Of a DNA stretch of 42,604 nt, positions 1 to 7,628 are shown in pieces. The DNA is taken from positions 1-42,604 of the IMG/VR virus record IMGVR_UViG_3300044732_000792; one strand, 5' to 3'. The stretch is from a virus. The notes beneath the pieces were generated by a model. That model was not told where the DNA came from. It saw nothing but the letters and a program-made list of their open reading frames with translations, and made no database searches. A program made the position numbers and the translations under genes. Each line of letters starts with the position of its first letter. Positions within the stretch are counted from its first letter, which is position 1.

Positions 1-59
1 ATAACTTTTGTTTGTCTTGAAGTTTCTTCCTTTAAGATATGTTTTATGATTTCTTTCAT
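1..59 (-). CDS. Tag-bearing small protein, N-terminus only (cut by window edge)
   Basis: Only the first 19 codons are in the window, starting at ATG 57-59. They read MKEIIKHILKEET followed by SRQTKV. This is the same N-terminal tag carried by the four genes upstream of it on this strand (89-1768) and by the two plus-strand genes at 4330 and 5288. The tag has an I-L-K-E step, fitting the (I/L)-x-x-E consensus cut by T4-type prohead proteases. The rest of the protein is outside the window, so nothing more can be said about function. Confidence 0.8.
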   Translation of the reverse strand, partial: MKEIIKHILKEETSRQTKV

Positions 60-88
60 ATCATATAAATATGGTGAATCTTAATTAA

Positions 89-427
89 TCAACTATTTAA
101 TATATGATTTAAGAAATGTCTTATTGTTTTGATAATTCCAATTCTTTTTGGATCTCTTTCATCCATCTGATATAGATAATCGGTTATATCATGCTCGTAT
201 AAAAACTCAATAATCTTTTTTTCCATATTTTTTTTGGATTCATAACTTGTAAATCCATATCCAGGGTATCCTTCAAAAGAATATAATGTCACTATCATAG
301 GATCACCAAAATTACCCAAATCTCTTTTGGTAACTTTAATTCTTCTCATTAAGAAGTTAAGGAGTTTTTTATCAATACCTTCAGGTTGAGTTTCCTCCTT
401 TAATATGTGTTTAATATACTCTCTCAT
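89..427 (-). CDS. Tag-bearing small protein (112 aa), unknown function
   Basis: A 112-residue protein that starts with MREYIKHILKEET, a variant of the tag shared by its neighbours. The body is mixed charged and aromatic with no motif I recognise. Its ATG shares one base with the stop of the next gene upstream (427), so the two are translationally coupled. It sits in a run of four complete tagged genes plus one cut by the edge. I infer that the tag is a targeting peptide, with the function lying in the variable body. It has no membrane segment or cysteine cluster. Confidence 0.85.
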   Translation of the reverse strand: MREYIKHILKEETQPEGIDKKLLNFLMRRIKVTKRDLGNFGDPMIVTLYSFEGYPGYGFTSYESKKNMEKKIIEFLYEHDITDYLYQMDERDPKRIGIIKTIRHFLNHILNS

Positions 428-912
428 TACAAAAATTTGTGTGCTAATGTTCCAATTATTGAATCAATTATGTGTTCATCTAAATCCTCGGTTTTAGCAT
501 ATCCTTCATCAATAAATTCGTCATATACGCTACCTTCGTTGTCATATTCGTAAGTGTAATAATAATAATGATCAATGCTATCAACATAATAAAGATGTGT
601 TGCAACAAAACCACCGTCAGCGTAAGTTTCGTGTTTTTCTAATATAATATCAAGATTATAGTCAGGTAATATTATTTCACTACGTCTACCCCCATATTCT
701 TCAGCAATTTCACTAATTAAAACTATTTTATCATCAAAAGTAAGAAAATCTTTACCTACAAACCTTTTAACATTATCAAAACCTCCAACAGATTTAATGG
801 TATTCAGGATTCCAATATCTTCAATCATTGAACGAATTTTATCCTGTCTTGAATTTCCTCCAACCACTTGATCAGTTTCTTCCTTTATGATATGTCTAAT
901 TAGTTCTTTCAT
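427..912 (-). CDS. Tag-bearing protein (161 aa), unknown function
   Basis: Starts MKELIRHIIKEETDQV, followed by a 145-residue acidic, tyrosine-rich body including a YYYYTYEYD stretch. The first 48 bases of the gene and upstream flank (866-913) are almost identical to those of the next tagged gene (1393-1440), while the bodies differ. That pattern points to copying or conservation of the tag alone. It overlaps the gene above by 4 bases (ATGA-type coupling). No catalytic motif is visible. Confidence 0.88.
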   Translation of the reverse strand: MKELIRHIIKEETDQVVGGNSRQDKIRSMIEDIGILNTIKSVGGFDNVKRFVGKDFLTFDDKIVLISEIAEEYGGRRSEIILPDYNLDIILEKHETYADGGFVATHLYYVDSIDHYYYYTYEYDNEGSVYDEFIDEGYAKTEDLDEHIIDSIIGTLAHKFL

Positions 913-1439
913 TTGTATTTATCCAACTTGTATTTATCAATAACCTGTTTGAATATCTGCATTCTCGCTCTTTTTCCTAATGTATTTCTTGTTGAAATCC
1001 ATCCATACCCAAATCCTGAATCACCACTTTGTCCTACAACTCTCCACATTATTTTACCACTAGCATATTCATTTAAATATAACCTCGCATTGAATTGATA
1101 TCTAATACCACCGCTTACCCAAGAAAATTTACCTAAATCTTTTTCTTTTTTGGAATAGGCGGTATCAGGTAAATCTAACATTTTAACTATTAAATCATCA
1201 ATATATAAGTTGGGTTGTGATGTTATTGTATATGGTTCCATTCCACTTTCTTGATAGAATTTTTTTAAATCACCATCAAAAACAATTCTAACATACCCAT
1301 CCATTCCTCCCACGGCTCTAACGGCATATTCAAATCCAAAATTATCCGCAATATTTTTTAACCTATCCTTTGCCGATAATTTTTTATTCTCAACTTGATC
1401 AGTTTCTTCCTTTATGATATGTCTAATTAGTTTTTTCAT
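909..1439 (-). CDS. Tag-bearing protein (176 aa), unknown function
   Basis: Starts MKKLIRHIIKEETDQV, only two residues different from the tag of the gene at 427-912. The body begins with a basic amphipathic stretch, then has beta-rich sequence with several glycines (GDSGFGYGW). I do not recognise a family. It overlaps both neighbours by 4 bases, so it is part of one coupled translation unit running from 2142 down past the window edge. The N-terminal I-I-K-E is a candidate prohead protease site (inference). Confidence 0.88.
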   Translation of the reverse strand: MKKLIRHIIKEETDQVENKKLSAKDRLKNIADNFGFEYAVRAVGGMDGYVRIVFDGDLKKFYQESGMEPYTITSQPNLYIDDLIVKMLDLPDTAYSKKEKDLGKFSWVSGGIRYQFNARLYLNEYASGKIMWRVVGQSGDSGFGYGWISTRNTLGKRARMQIFKQVIDKYKLDKYK

Positions 1440-1768
1440 TTCGTATTAGATATTTTTTTTGGTTGACACGCAAAATCGTCGGGACTCTTTGCATTAATAG
1501 GGTATAAGTCAATGCGAGTATGAAAAAGTTTTTCAATATCATCTTCAATGATAACTTTTCTTTCATCGGAGATATAACCATTAACCAAAACAGGAATACA
1601 CATAATATAATTACTATTTGGTACTATAGTTACGTGAACTCTACAAAGATTTTTTATATTGAGTGATCTCACATAGTTTTCCACTAATTTTGTAATCCTC
1701 TCAAGTCGTTTGAGGGTTTTCTCTTCTTCTATTTCGTTAAGTATTTTTTTAATGGTGGTTCGCATCAT
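1436..1768 (-). CDS. Tag-bearing protein (110 aa), divergent tag
   Basis: Starts M(M)RTTIKKILNEIEEEK. This is a looser version of the tag: it keeps I-K-K-I-L-N-E but lacks the E-E-T ending. Two adjacent ATG codons exist (1768 and 1765); either gives the same protein apart from one Met. The body has alternating hydrophobic residues consistent with a small alpha/beta domain (VHVTIVPN, CIPVLVNGY). Its start overlaps the stop of the gene at 1768-2142. Function unknown. Confidence 0.85.
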   Translation of the reverse strand: MMRTTIKKILNEIEEEKTLKRLERITKLVENYVRSLNIKNLCRVHVTIVPNSNYIMCIPVLVNGYISDERKVIIEDDIEKLFHTRIDLYPINAKSPDDFACQPKKISNTK

Positions 1769-2142
1769 TAATAAATATAACGATCATCAGAAATAAATTC
1801 TAATTGAACTTTATCTATTCCTTGATTTTTTAACCCAAAAATCTCAACAACCATATCCTCAATTTTAGGTTTTGTTACTATACTCCAATATATTCCTTTT
1901 GGTTTAGAGGTATAATAATAAATTCTAATCTCGGTTTCATCTATCATAAATTGTCTTTCAGAACTTAAAAATGAATTATTATATGGATATTTACTTTTTG
2001 AGATTTTTATATTTCTTATCAAAAAACTTTCATCCTCGTAAAATTTTTTTAAAAATCTTTCAATTAATGATAATTTTTTTAATCCAAACTTCTCCATTGG
2101 AGTTCTTGCCTCTATTTTTGGTGGTTTGAAATTGATACCCAT
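1768..2142 (-). CDS. Hypothetical protein (124 aa), no tag
   Basis: First gene of the coupled run ending at the window start, and the one member without the N-terminal tag: it begins MGINFKPPKIEARTP, followed by a lysine-rich helix (LKKLSLIERFLKKFYED). The C-terminal half looks beta-rich. It starts one base after the stop of the gene at 2144-2668. I do not recognise a family. Because it is embedded among tagged genes, it may share their role, for example as a scaffold or chaperone, but that is only a guess from position. Confidence 0.82.
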   Translation of the reverse strand: MGINFKPPKIEARTPMEKFGLKKLSLIERFLKKFYEDESFLIRNIKISKSKYPYNNSFLSSERQFMIDETEIRIYYYTSKPKGIYWSIVTKPKIEDMVVEIFGLKNQGIDKVQLEFISDDRYIY

Positions 2143-2143
2143 A

Positions 2144-2668
2144 TTAGTTTATCTTAATCAATGCTTGAAAAAATAAACCTGTTCCAGTTATACATAAACC
2201 CCCTTGTGGTATCCAATCGTTTTCCATATCTTCTTCAACCATTGAAGATAATTTGTCGGCACTAAAAGATGAAACAATCTTGTAATTCATTTTAGATTCT
2301 TTAATTTTGGTAGGTGTTGGTTCAACGATATCCATTGACGATAACACTCCAATACCATCTGGTGGTGACATAGGTTGTACCGGCAATACACCCTCATTTA
2401 CACCCTCATTAGTTTCGTCAACTTTGGTGTCAATAATCATTGCAACATCTTCATCCATTACATTGAACTCGGAATCTCCCATCGCAATTGTTCTCACCTC
2501 AAAGTGAACCTCATCATCAACGCCATACTTTGAACGATATGGATCATCATTAGTTAATTGTTCGGGATGAACTCTAACTCTACTTGGTTGGGGTAATTTA
2601 ACCCCATTGTCATCAACTATGGATTCAATAAACCATCCGTCACTATATTTCCTTAATCTACCTTTCAT
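2144..2668 (-). CDS. Hypothetical protein (174 aa)
   Basis: Acidic protein beginning MKGRLRKYSDGWF. It has a proline-rich middle (PVQPMSPPDGIGV) and a hydrophobic C-terminus (CITGTGLFFQALIKIN). The open frame extends upstream to 2773, but the only start there is TTG and the extension overlaps the 57-aa gene at 2688-2861. ATG 2668 lies 20 nt after that gene's stop, so I prefer it. The extension (ISLYDLFKSEF...) looks protein-like, so a real overlap cannot be excluded. Function unknown. Confidence 0.7.
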   Translation of the reverse strand: MKGRLRKYSDGWFIESIVDDNGVKLPQPSRVRVHPEQLTNDDPYRSKYGVDDEVHFEVRTIAMGDSEFNVMDEDVAMIIDTKVDETNEGVNEGVLPVQPMSPPDGIGVLSSMDIVEPTPTKIKESKMNYKIVSSFSADKLSSMVEEDMENDWIPQGGLCITGTGLFFQALIKIN

Positions 2669-2687
2669 ATCTTTTATTTTTAAATTA

Positions 2688-2861
2688 TTATCGTCTTTTT
2701 GAATCAAAATAAATGTATGTGATAAATCCGAAAACTCCGACTTGAATAAATCGTATAAACTTATTGTTTTCAAATGGATCCAATGTTCCTGATATATAAC
2801 TAAAAATCAGAAAAAGTCCGAACGCAATTAAAATTAAATTCCTAATATCTTTACTATCCAT
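2688..2861 (-). CDS. Small two-helix membrane protein (57 aa)
   Basis: A 57-codon ATG-to-TAA frame beginning MDSKDIRNLILIAFGLFLIF. It has two hydrophobic stretches, about residues 8-24 and 38-52, and ends with the positive tail DSKRR. By the positive-inside rule that tail would face the cytoplasm. A TATTTTTG box at 2877-2884 lies 15 nt before the ATG, so the gene appears to have its own promoter. Its 3' third overlaps a TTG-started extension of the next gene in another frame. A holin-like or superinfection role is possible but not shown. Confidence 0.6.
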   Translation of the reverse strand: MDSKDIRNLILIAFGLFLIFSYISGTLDPFENNKFIRFIQVGVFGFITYIYFDSKRR

Positions 2862-2876
2862 AATTTATGTTTTTAA

Positions 2877-2884
2877 CAAAAATA
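2877..2884 (-). promoter_or_regulatory. Bacteroidota-type -7 promoter box (TATTTTTG)
   Basis: On the minus strand TATTTTTG fits the TAnnTTTG -7 consensus of Bacteroidota. It lies 15 nt before the ATG at 2861 and after the stop of the gene at 2921-3523. Confidence 0.5.
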
Positions 2885-2920
2885 CGAATAAAAATATTAA
2901 TTATCCAAAAACTTTTTATA

Positions 2921-3523
2921 TTATTTAATATCTGTAGTTTCAATTAAAGTATATGTGAATGAATTTCCGTGAACGTTTCTAGCCTTTCTACAGATTGTCA
3001 TAAATTCTTCAAAATCTTTAGATTTTTTAAACACTTGACATCCTTCAGACCAATTCTCAACAAAAGTAGAGTTATCACCTGCCTTATGGATATTAATACC
3101 AAATAGACCCTCATCTATTTTGTTTTCATCATACTTCATATCTTTATTTGGATCTCTGAAAACTTTAACAGGTTTGTTTTGTCCAAGTGCTTCGTATTTT
3201 CCAGCATGTAATCTCATAGTATGAGAACCTCTGTATTGCCCCTCAACCAATCTTGCAACTCCGGCTTTGTTTCCGTATTGCATCACACCCTTTGTTCCAG
3301 GATCGGTAGTTGCTTGCCAAATGTGGAATTTCCATTCACCATTTTCTTTATAAGAAATTGTTAAGTAATCATCAAAAAGATTTGTTACTTTATTCCCTGT
3401 TGCAGAATTTCTAATTCCAACGATATTAACATCATAACCTTTGTTGTTGGTATCTTCAAACCATACATACTTTTTAGCTTTAACCGCCGCTTCAACTTGT
3501 TCTCTAGTATAAGACATATTCAT
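2921..3523 (-). CDS. YkuD-like (L,D-transpeptidase motif) cell-wall protein
   Basis: A 200-aa protein. Near the C-terminus it has G-I-N-I-H146 followed by N-W-S159-E-G-C162-Q-V-F. This matches the His ... S-x-G-C active-site layout of YkuD-type L,D-transpeptidases, in which the cysteine attacks peptidoglycan stem peptides. Related proteins occur in Bacteroidota phages and prophages among lysis or tail genes (from memory). There is no signal peptide, so export would need a holin, or the protein could be virion-borne. It may trim or modify peptidoglycan during entry or lysis. Two in-frame ATGs (3523, 3517) are possible starts. The spacing between His and Cys is a little unusual, so the fold assignment is moderate. 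Confidence 0.6.
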   Translation of the reverse strand: MNMSYTREQVEAAVKAKKYVWFEDTNNKGYDVNIVGIRNSATGNKVTNLFDDYLTISYKENGEWKFHIWQATTDPGTKGVMQYGNKAGVARLVEGQYRGSHTMRLHAGKYEALGQNKPVKVFRDPNKDMKYDENKIDEGLFGINIHKAGDNSTFVENWSEGCQVFKKSKDFEEFMTICRKARNVHGNSFTYTLIETTDIK

Positions 3524-3553
3524 AATTTTATTTATAAATATGTGCTAATTTAA

Positions 3554-4231
3554 TTAGTTATTATCTTTTAGATTTATTATTATATTTGGAGAACACTCTC
3601 TACCCTTTTCAAGGTTCCAAGTATGTTCAGCCCAAACTTCCTCTCTATTAAAAAAAACAGTTCCTTGTGATCCATCTTCTCTTTTCCATCCCTTAAAGTA
3701 TTCGTTAATAAATTCATCAGCAATTCTCTGAAGATTCTCATCACCAGGAATAACCCTACCATCATTAATTAACTCCATTTCCGAGGAAACACTTCCCCAA
3801 CCACCACTACCTTCATATGGTATTGCAATTTCACCGTTATAATTTAATTTATTAAACACATCATTAACAATCTTACGCCATTCATCAAATTGATATAATT
3901 CAAACGAAGCACTATCCGATTCATTATCATAATAGTTAGCCTTAACTCTCATAATAATTTTATAGTTTTTCAAATCAAAAATCATATTAACATCTCTGAA
4001 ACCAGTATCTTCACTATAAGAATCCTCGTATATTTCATCCATATACTCATAAAGAAGGTCCTGAATATAGGTATTAAATGGTGCTGGTATTGTAATTGAT
4101 TGTCCGTTTTCATTGGTGATATCTTCGTCCATATAATCCATCTCACCGCCCCATAATCCAAAATTAACCTCGGCATCTTTCATCCCAAGTTTATTTAAAA
4201 AATTAAATAACATTATGATTTTTTTATTCAT
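3554..4231 (-). CDS. Hypothetical acidic protein (225 aa)
   Basis: Divergently transcribed from the tagged gene at 4330. Acidic and rich in aromatic residues, with a glycine turn (EGSGGWGSVSSEM) and a C-terminal hydrophobic strand (NIIINLKD). It starts MNKKIIMLFNFLNKLGMKD; an internal ATG at 4213 would remove six residues. No cysteine cluster, P-loop or signal peptide is apparent. I do not recognise a family. Its place between a cell-wall protein and the tagged genes suggests a virion or late role, but this is only positional. Confidence 0.82.
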   Translation of the reverse strand: MNKKIIMLFNFLNKLGMKDAEVNFGLWGGEMDYMDEDITNENGQSITIPAPFNTYIQDLLYEYMDEIYEDSYSEDTGFRDVNMIFDLKNYKIIMRVKANYYDNESDSASFELYQFDEWRKIVNDVFNKLNYNGEIAIPYEGSGGWGSVSSEMELINDGRVIPGDENLQRIADEFINEYFKGWKREDGSQGTVFFNREEVWAEHTWNLEKGRECSPNIIINLKDNN

Positions 4232-4329
4232 TTTAAGATTTTTATAATAAATAGTGTTGATATAACTTATGTATTCGTTTTTTTAAGTATAATCATAATC
4301 AATTTGTTATTAAAGGTATATTTATACAT
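4232..4329. promoter_or_regulatory. Divergent intergenic region between 4231 (-) and 4330 (+)
   Basis: The only place in the window where genes diverge, so promoters for both directions should lie here. On the plus strand TATATTTA ends 8 nt before the ATG at 4330, one base off the TAnnTTTG box. No clear box is visible on the minus strand. The tagged genes may therefore use a different (late) promoter type. Confidence 0.4.
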
Positions 4330-5286
4330 ATGGAACATTTAATAAAAAAAATCATTAAGGAAGAATCGGAACAAAGTGTTTTTTCTCCAATGGAAATTAG
4401 ATTATTTAAATTCGTTAATAAATTCAAACGAGAACTTGGGACTGACACTAAAATGTATGATTTCTTTGAGAACTCAATGGCGACATTTAATTTACCAAAA
4501 TCTGAAGCAAAAAAGTATCAATTAATATACACATACAATTATAGACCTGAAGGTGATTATGAAAACGTCACACAATCAAATTTTAAAGATCCGAAAAAAG
4601 ATAAGCCACGAAAAACTTCAAATAGTGACGCCGGATCATATAGTCAGAGTAAAATCCCTTTTAAAGGTTCCAATCTTGAGGGTTATTGGAAAATGACTCG
4701 TGATAATGAATGGGCATATATTATTATGTCATATGGTTGGTATCCAATATATGTGTTTAAGTATGACAGATGGTTTGAGTCGGATAACACATATTCTTCA
4801 TCCACAGGTAAACAAATGAGATATTCGTATCCGATAAGTTATAGTAATGATTTAGGTCAAAAAACAATTAAAGTTAGTCGGGATGAAATGGAAAAAATAA
4901 TAAATGGTTATTTGAAACCTGAAGATTTATTAACAGGTAGAACCGATAAGTTCGTTGTTGATATGAAGAAAAAACAAAGAACAGGTGAAACAACAACATT
5001 TAGAGGTGGTTGGAATCCACGAGCAAGAATTAAATTTAAAATCTCAAGCGTTAGAAAAGCCAAAAATGGTTATAAAATTATTGTTGATGTTCTTGATGTT
5101 GATAAATTTAATAATAATAAATTGGATAGAGAATCGGGTAACTTCTTTGATGGTGGTATCGTTGGATTGGACAAATCCAAAGTTAAAGAATATCTAAACG
5201 ATTATTTCAGTCAAGAAACAAGACAAAAATTTCAAGGTTTAAATAATGATGTCTACCATATTGACGTATTATTTAGAGGACAATAA
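4330..5286 (+). CDS. Tag-bearing protein (318 aa), unknown function
   Basis: Plus-strand gene starting MEHLIKKIIKEESEQ, the same N-terminal tag as the minus-strand cluster at 1-1768. The body is basic in the middle (KDPKKDKPRKTS) and beta-rich, with several aromatic strands (WAYIIMSYGWYPIYVF). The C-terminal domain contains GYKIIVDVLDVDKF. The second tagged gene follows 1 nt after its stop. That the tag appears in both orientations in separate operons argues that it is a functional module rather than a single duplication event. No enzyme motif recognised. Confidence 0.88.
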   Translation: MEHLIKKIIKEESEQSVFSPMEIRLFKFVNKFKRELGTDTKMYDFFENSMATFNLPKSEAKKYQLIYTYNYRPEGDYENVTQSNFKDPKKDKPRKTSNSDAGSYSQSKIPFKGSNLEGYWKMTRDNEWAYIIMSYGWYPIYVFKYDRWFESDNTYSSSTGKQMRYSYPISYSNDLGQKTIKVSRDEMEKIINGYLKPEDLLTGRTDKFVVDMKKKQRTGETTTFRGGWNPRARIKFKISSVRKAKNGYKIIVDVLDVDKFNNNKLDRESGNFFDGGIVGLDKSKVKEYLNDYFSQETRQKFQGLNNDVYHIDVLFRGQ

Positions 5287-5287
5287 T

Positions 5288-5698
5288 ATGAGACATCTAA
5301 TTAAAAAAATATTAAATGAGGAAACCAATATAACCAAAAGGTTGACTAAATTAATTTATGGTCTTTTTCCCAACACAATGGTTTATGAGGATCATTTCAG
5401 TGATTATGATGGATTTGGTTATGATGTAAGAATAACTTATAAATTATCGGAACGCACTAAAATAGATAAAAGTCAATGGGTTGGTGGTAATAGACCATAT
5501 GATGGTGATATATGGTTTGACATATTAAAAATGGAATCTACCACTCAAGACGAAGACAATTATCAAAAATTTTATTATTATGATGACTTCCCCGAATTTA
5601 TATGGACTGGTTTACAAGATCATTTATATGAGACGACAGAACCATTGATAGGTTCATTTATGTATGTTGATATTGAGTTTAGTTTCAAAACAAGATAA
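5288..5698 (+). CDS. Tag-bearing protein (136 aa), unknown function
   Basis: Starts MRHLIKKILNEETNITKR at ATG 5288, one base after the previous stop. The frame stays open upstream to an ATG at 5246, but that would place the tag internally and overlap the previous gene by 41 nt, so I reject it. The body is acidic and tyrosine-rich (DSDYDGFGYDV-like stretches, a YYYDDFPEF segment). It is followed immediately by a strong bidirectional terminator. Function unknown; grouped with the other tagged proteins. Confidence 0.87.
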   Translation: MRHLIKKILNEETNITKRLTKLIYGLFPNTMVYEDHFSDYDGFGYDVRITYKLSERTKIDKSQWVGGNRPYDGDIWFDILKMESTTQDEDNYQKFYYYDDFPEFIWTGLQDHLYETTEPLIGSFMYVDIEFSFKTR

Positions 5699-5701
5699 AC
5701 A

Positions 5702-5729
5702 AAAAAGTCGGACTTTCATCCGACTTTTT
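5702..5729. terminator. Bidirectional intrinsic terminator
   Basis: Perfect hairpin with AAAAAGTCGGA / TCCGACTTTTT arms and a 6-nt loop, lying between the convergent ends of the genes at 5698 (+) and 5733 (-). The A/T tracts on both sides allow termination in both directions. Confidence 0.9.
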
Positions 5730-5732
5730 CTT

Positions 5733-5984
5733 TTACAATCCGTAAACTGCACGATACTTCTCACCCAAAACTTCCAAAGCTTTAGTAATCGCTTCGTCTT
5801 TGGTTTTCATACCTTTCTCCACCAATCGTTTTGAATGGTATAAATTATAAGCCGTTGATCCAACTTCTACCTCTGTAGATGATGCTCTACGATTTTTCTT
5901 TGGTCTCATACTATCGTTAGCATAGACATCCAAGTGTCCGACTTTACAAATATACCTCCCTTTCAATCCTGCTTTTGTTGCCAT
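5733..5984 (-). CDS. Small basic protein (83 aa)
   Basis: A basic protein starting MATKAGLKGRYICKVGHL, with a central RPKKNRR cluster and a predicted C-terminal helix. The basic patch could bind nucleic acid, but no known fold is evident. It is the last gene before the convergent terminator and has its own promoter box 31 nt upstream (6016-6023), giving it a longer leader than most genes here. Function unknown. Confidence 0.82.
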   Translation of the reverse strand: MATKAGLKGRYICKVGHLDVYANDSMRPKKNRRASSTEVEVGSTAYNLYHSKRLVEKGMKTKDEAITKALEVLGEKYRAVYGL

Positions 5985-6015
5985 TCTTTTTTTTATTTTT
6001 AGTTAAACATTTTTA

Positions 6016-6023
6016 CAAATATA
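6016..6023 (-). promoter_or_regulatory. -7 promoter box (TATATTTG)
   Basis: Perfect TAnnTTTG match on the minus strand, 31 nt before the ATG at 5984, giving a leader of roughly 25 nt. Confidence 0.6.
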
Positions 6024-6049
6024 CAAATTCTTTTTAATTAATCACTCAA

Positions 6050-6748
6050 TTATAAAAAATTAATTTCATTGGTGATTGGATCCCACTCAATTTGCCAAGG
6101 AGTATGTCCATATAAGTATTGTTCGTTCAATACAGATGCATTGAAGTAGTGTGTGGTTCCGTCAAAGTAGTGCCCATATCCTGTGTGAATATGACCGGAA
6201 ATGTGAATTTTTGGTTTAACCGCTTTAATTCTTTCCGCTAATAATTCACAACCCAAATGTATTCCTCTGTTACCTTCAACATCATCCAAGAATCCCCAAG
6301 CTGGTCCGTGAGTAATTAAGATATCAATTCCTTCAGGAATCATATCCCATTTCGCTTTCAACTCTTCACCATTCTTTGGTAAGTTAAATGCCCAATTATA
6401 AAATTCAGGTTGCCAAGGACTACCCCAAATTTTAATTTCAGGTTTGTCACCATCTTGGATTGTTATCATTTCATCCTGTATGTAGTCAATGGTTTTGTAT
6501 CCACTTAAAATACCTTTAATTTTTTCCACATTATTCTGAAATCCCCAATCGTGATTTCCCGCAATGAAAACTTTGTGATCGTAATTATTCAAATCATTAT
6601 ACCACTTCGCAAATTGTGTAATTTCGTGCTCGTATCCCATTGATGAAATATCTCCCGCGTGTAGGATTATATCACCACCAGGTAAATCACCATTTAACAC
6701 TTTGTGTTTAGTGTGGGTGTCGGATATCAATGTTAATTTATATTTCAT
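6050..6748 (-). CDS. Calcineurin-like metallophosphoesterase
   Basis: A 232-aa protein with the complete metallophosphoesterase signature: D10-x-H12 in LISDTHTKH, G-D33, G-N65-H66-D67 in IAGNHDW, H147 in LITHGP, and G-H186-I-H188. These bind two metal ions and hydrolyse phosphomono- or diesters. The layout and length resemble the MPPED/239FB-like group rather than lambda protein phosphatase. The substrate is unknown; cyclic nucleotides or RNA 2',3'-cyclic ends are possible given the RNA-repair genes elsewhere. A perfect -7 box ends 4 nt before the ATG, predicting a leaderless mRNA. Confidence 0.9.
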   Translation of the reverse strand: MKYKLTLISDTHTKHKVLNGDLPGGDIILHAGDISSMGYEHEITQFAKWYNDLNNYDHKVFIAGNHDWGFQNNVEKIKGILSGYKTIDYIQDEMITIQDGDKPEIKIWGSPWQPEFYNWAFNLPKNGEELKAKWDMIPEGIDILITHGPAWGFLDDVEGNRGIHLGCELLAERIKAVKPKIHISGHIHTGYGHYFDGTTHYFNASVLNEQYLYGHTPWQIEWDPITNEINFL

Positions 6749-6752
6749 ACTA

Positions 6753-6760
6753 CAAATATA
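6753..6760 (-). promoter_or_regulatory. -7 promoter box (TATATTTG), leaderless type
   Basis: TATATTTG followed by TAGT then ATG of the metallophosphoesterase. With 4 nt between box and start codon, transcription should begin at or beside the A of ATG. Confidence 0.7.
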
Positions 6761-6775
6761 ATAAATTTTTTTGTT

Positions 6776-7510
6776 TTAATCTATTTTTTCACCATTTTGG
6801 ATAACATTCTCAATTAATTGGGGAACACTATTAATTTTGTTCTCCGACATAAAATCCATTACCGATTCTATATCATTATTTCCACCTACTGGTATCGTTT
6901 GTTTCACACCATTTTTAATTACCTCATTAACAAAGAGGGGCATATTATTATTAATGTCAATACCACCCTCTTTAGTTAGTAAAACTCCATTTTGAATGGT
7001 GTCTTCAATTGGAAAAGGATTGTTCTCATTAGACCAACGGGTTTCTTTCACACCATTTTGAATGATTTCTTCCAACATAAATTTATTTACCCCGCTATGA
7101 GTATGAGTCGCTTTCACTCCATTTTGAATGGTATCTTTAACAAATTCATTTCCAATTAAGTTAACAGGTATTCCTCTAGTACTCCTAACACCATCTTCAA
7201 TTACGTGTTTAAACTCGGGATTACCATCCTCTAATAACCAATCAGTTACGTTAACTTTTGGATAACCTAAAAATCTTGACTCAAACCATTTTTGAATATA
7301 TTCCGTTTTTTTATCCTCTAATCCAACCCAAGTAAAAATGTCGTTAAAGAAATGGTAGTTAAACCATAAAATTTTACTATCGGTAAATTCAATTATCCAT
7401 TTTTTTTCTTCAGTTAAAATTAACCAAAACGAATCTTGATGTGAATAACTATCACAATTAACAATCATTTTATCAACCAATCTAAAGACAATTTCTTCAA
7501 ATTTACTCAT
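6776..7510 (-). CDS. TIQNGV-repeat protein (244 aa)
   Basis: The N-terminal ~95 residues are a hydrophobic/aromatic alpha-beta-looking domain. Residues ~100-244 hold six degenerate repeats of about 25-28 residues, each centred on [TVI]-I-[QKE]-[ND]-G-V-x-x-T: VIEDGVRST, TIQNGVKAT, IIQNGVKET, TIQNGVLLT, VIKNGVKQT, VIQNGEKID. Such repeats usually make a binding surface. I do not recognise the family. Promoter box 16 nt upstream (7527-7534). Confidence 0.85.
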   Translation of the reverse strand: MSKFEEIVFRLVDKMIVNCDSYSHQDSFWLILTEEKKWIIEFTDSKILWFNYHFFNDIFTWVGLEDKKTEYIQKWFESRFLGYPKVNVTDWLLEDGNPEFKHVIEDGVRSTRGIPVNLIGNEFVKDTIQNGVKATHTHSGVNKFMLEEIIQNGVKETRWSNENNPFPIEDTIQNGVLLTKEGGIDINNNMPLFVNEVIKNGVKQTIPVGGNNDIESVMDFMSENKINSVPQLIENVIQNGEKID

Positions 7511-7526
7511 AACATTTATTTTTTTA

Positions 7527-7534
7527 CAAATATA
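7527..7534 (-). promoter_or_regulatory. -7 promoter box (TATATTTG)
   Basis: Perfect TAnnTTTG box on the minus strand 16 nt before the ATG at 7510, between it and the stop of the 28-aa gene at 7541. Confidence 0.6.
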
Positions 7535-7540
7535 AACATT

Positions 7541-7627
7541 TTAATGATGATAATTCAATACATACATAAAAATTGTAATTGTTGCCAACATTACAACTAA
7601 CACCGCTTCAAAATCTTTCTGTTTCAT
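7541..7627 (-). CDS. Tiny membrane protein (28 aa)
   Basis: Short ATG-TAA frame of 28 codons starting 1 nt after the stop of the gene at 7629 (TAAAATG). The sequence has an acidic/basic N-terminus, one hydrophobic segment (VLVVMLATITIFMYVL), and ends NYHH. It is one of several tiny single-helix proteins tucked between genes in this window. Function unknown. Confidence 0.6.
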   Translation of the reverse strand: MKQKDFEAVLVVMLATITIFMYVLNYHH

Positions 7628-7628
7628 T

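Noticed and set aside
5246-5287. Earlier ATG start for the gene ending at 5698
   Set aside because: Would put the conserved tag 14 residues inside and overlap the previous gene; ATG 5288 fits the tag.
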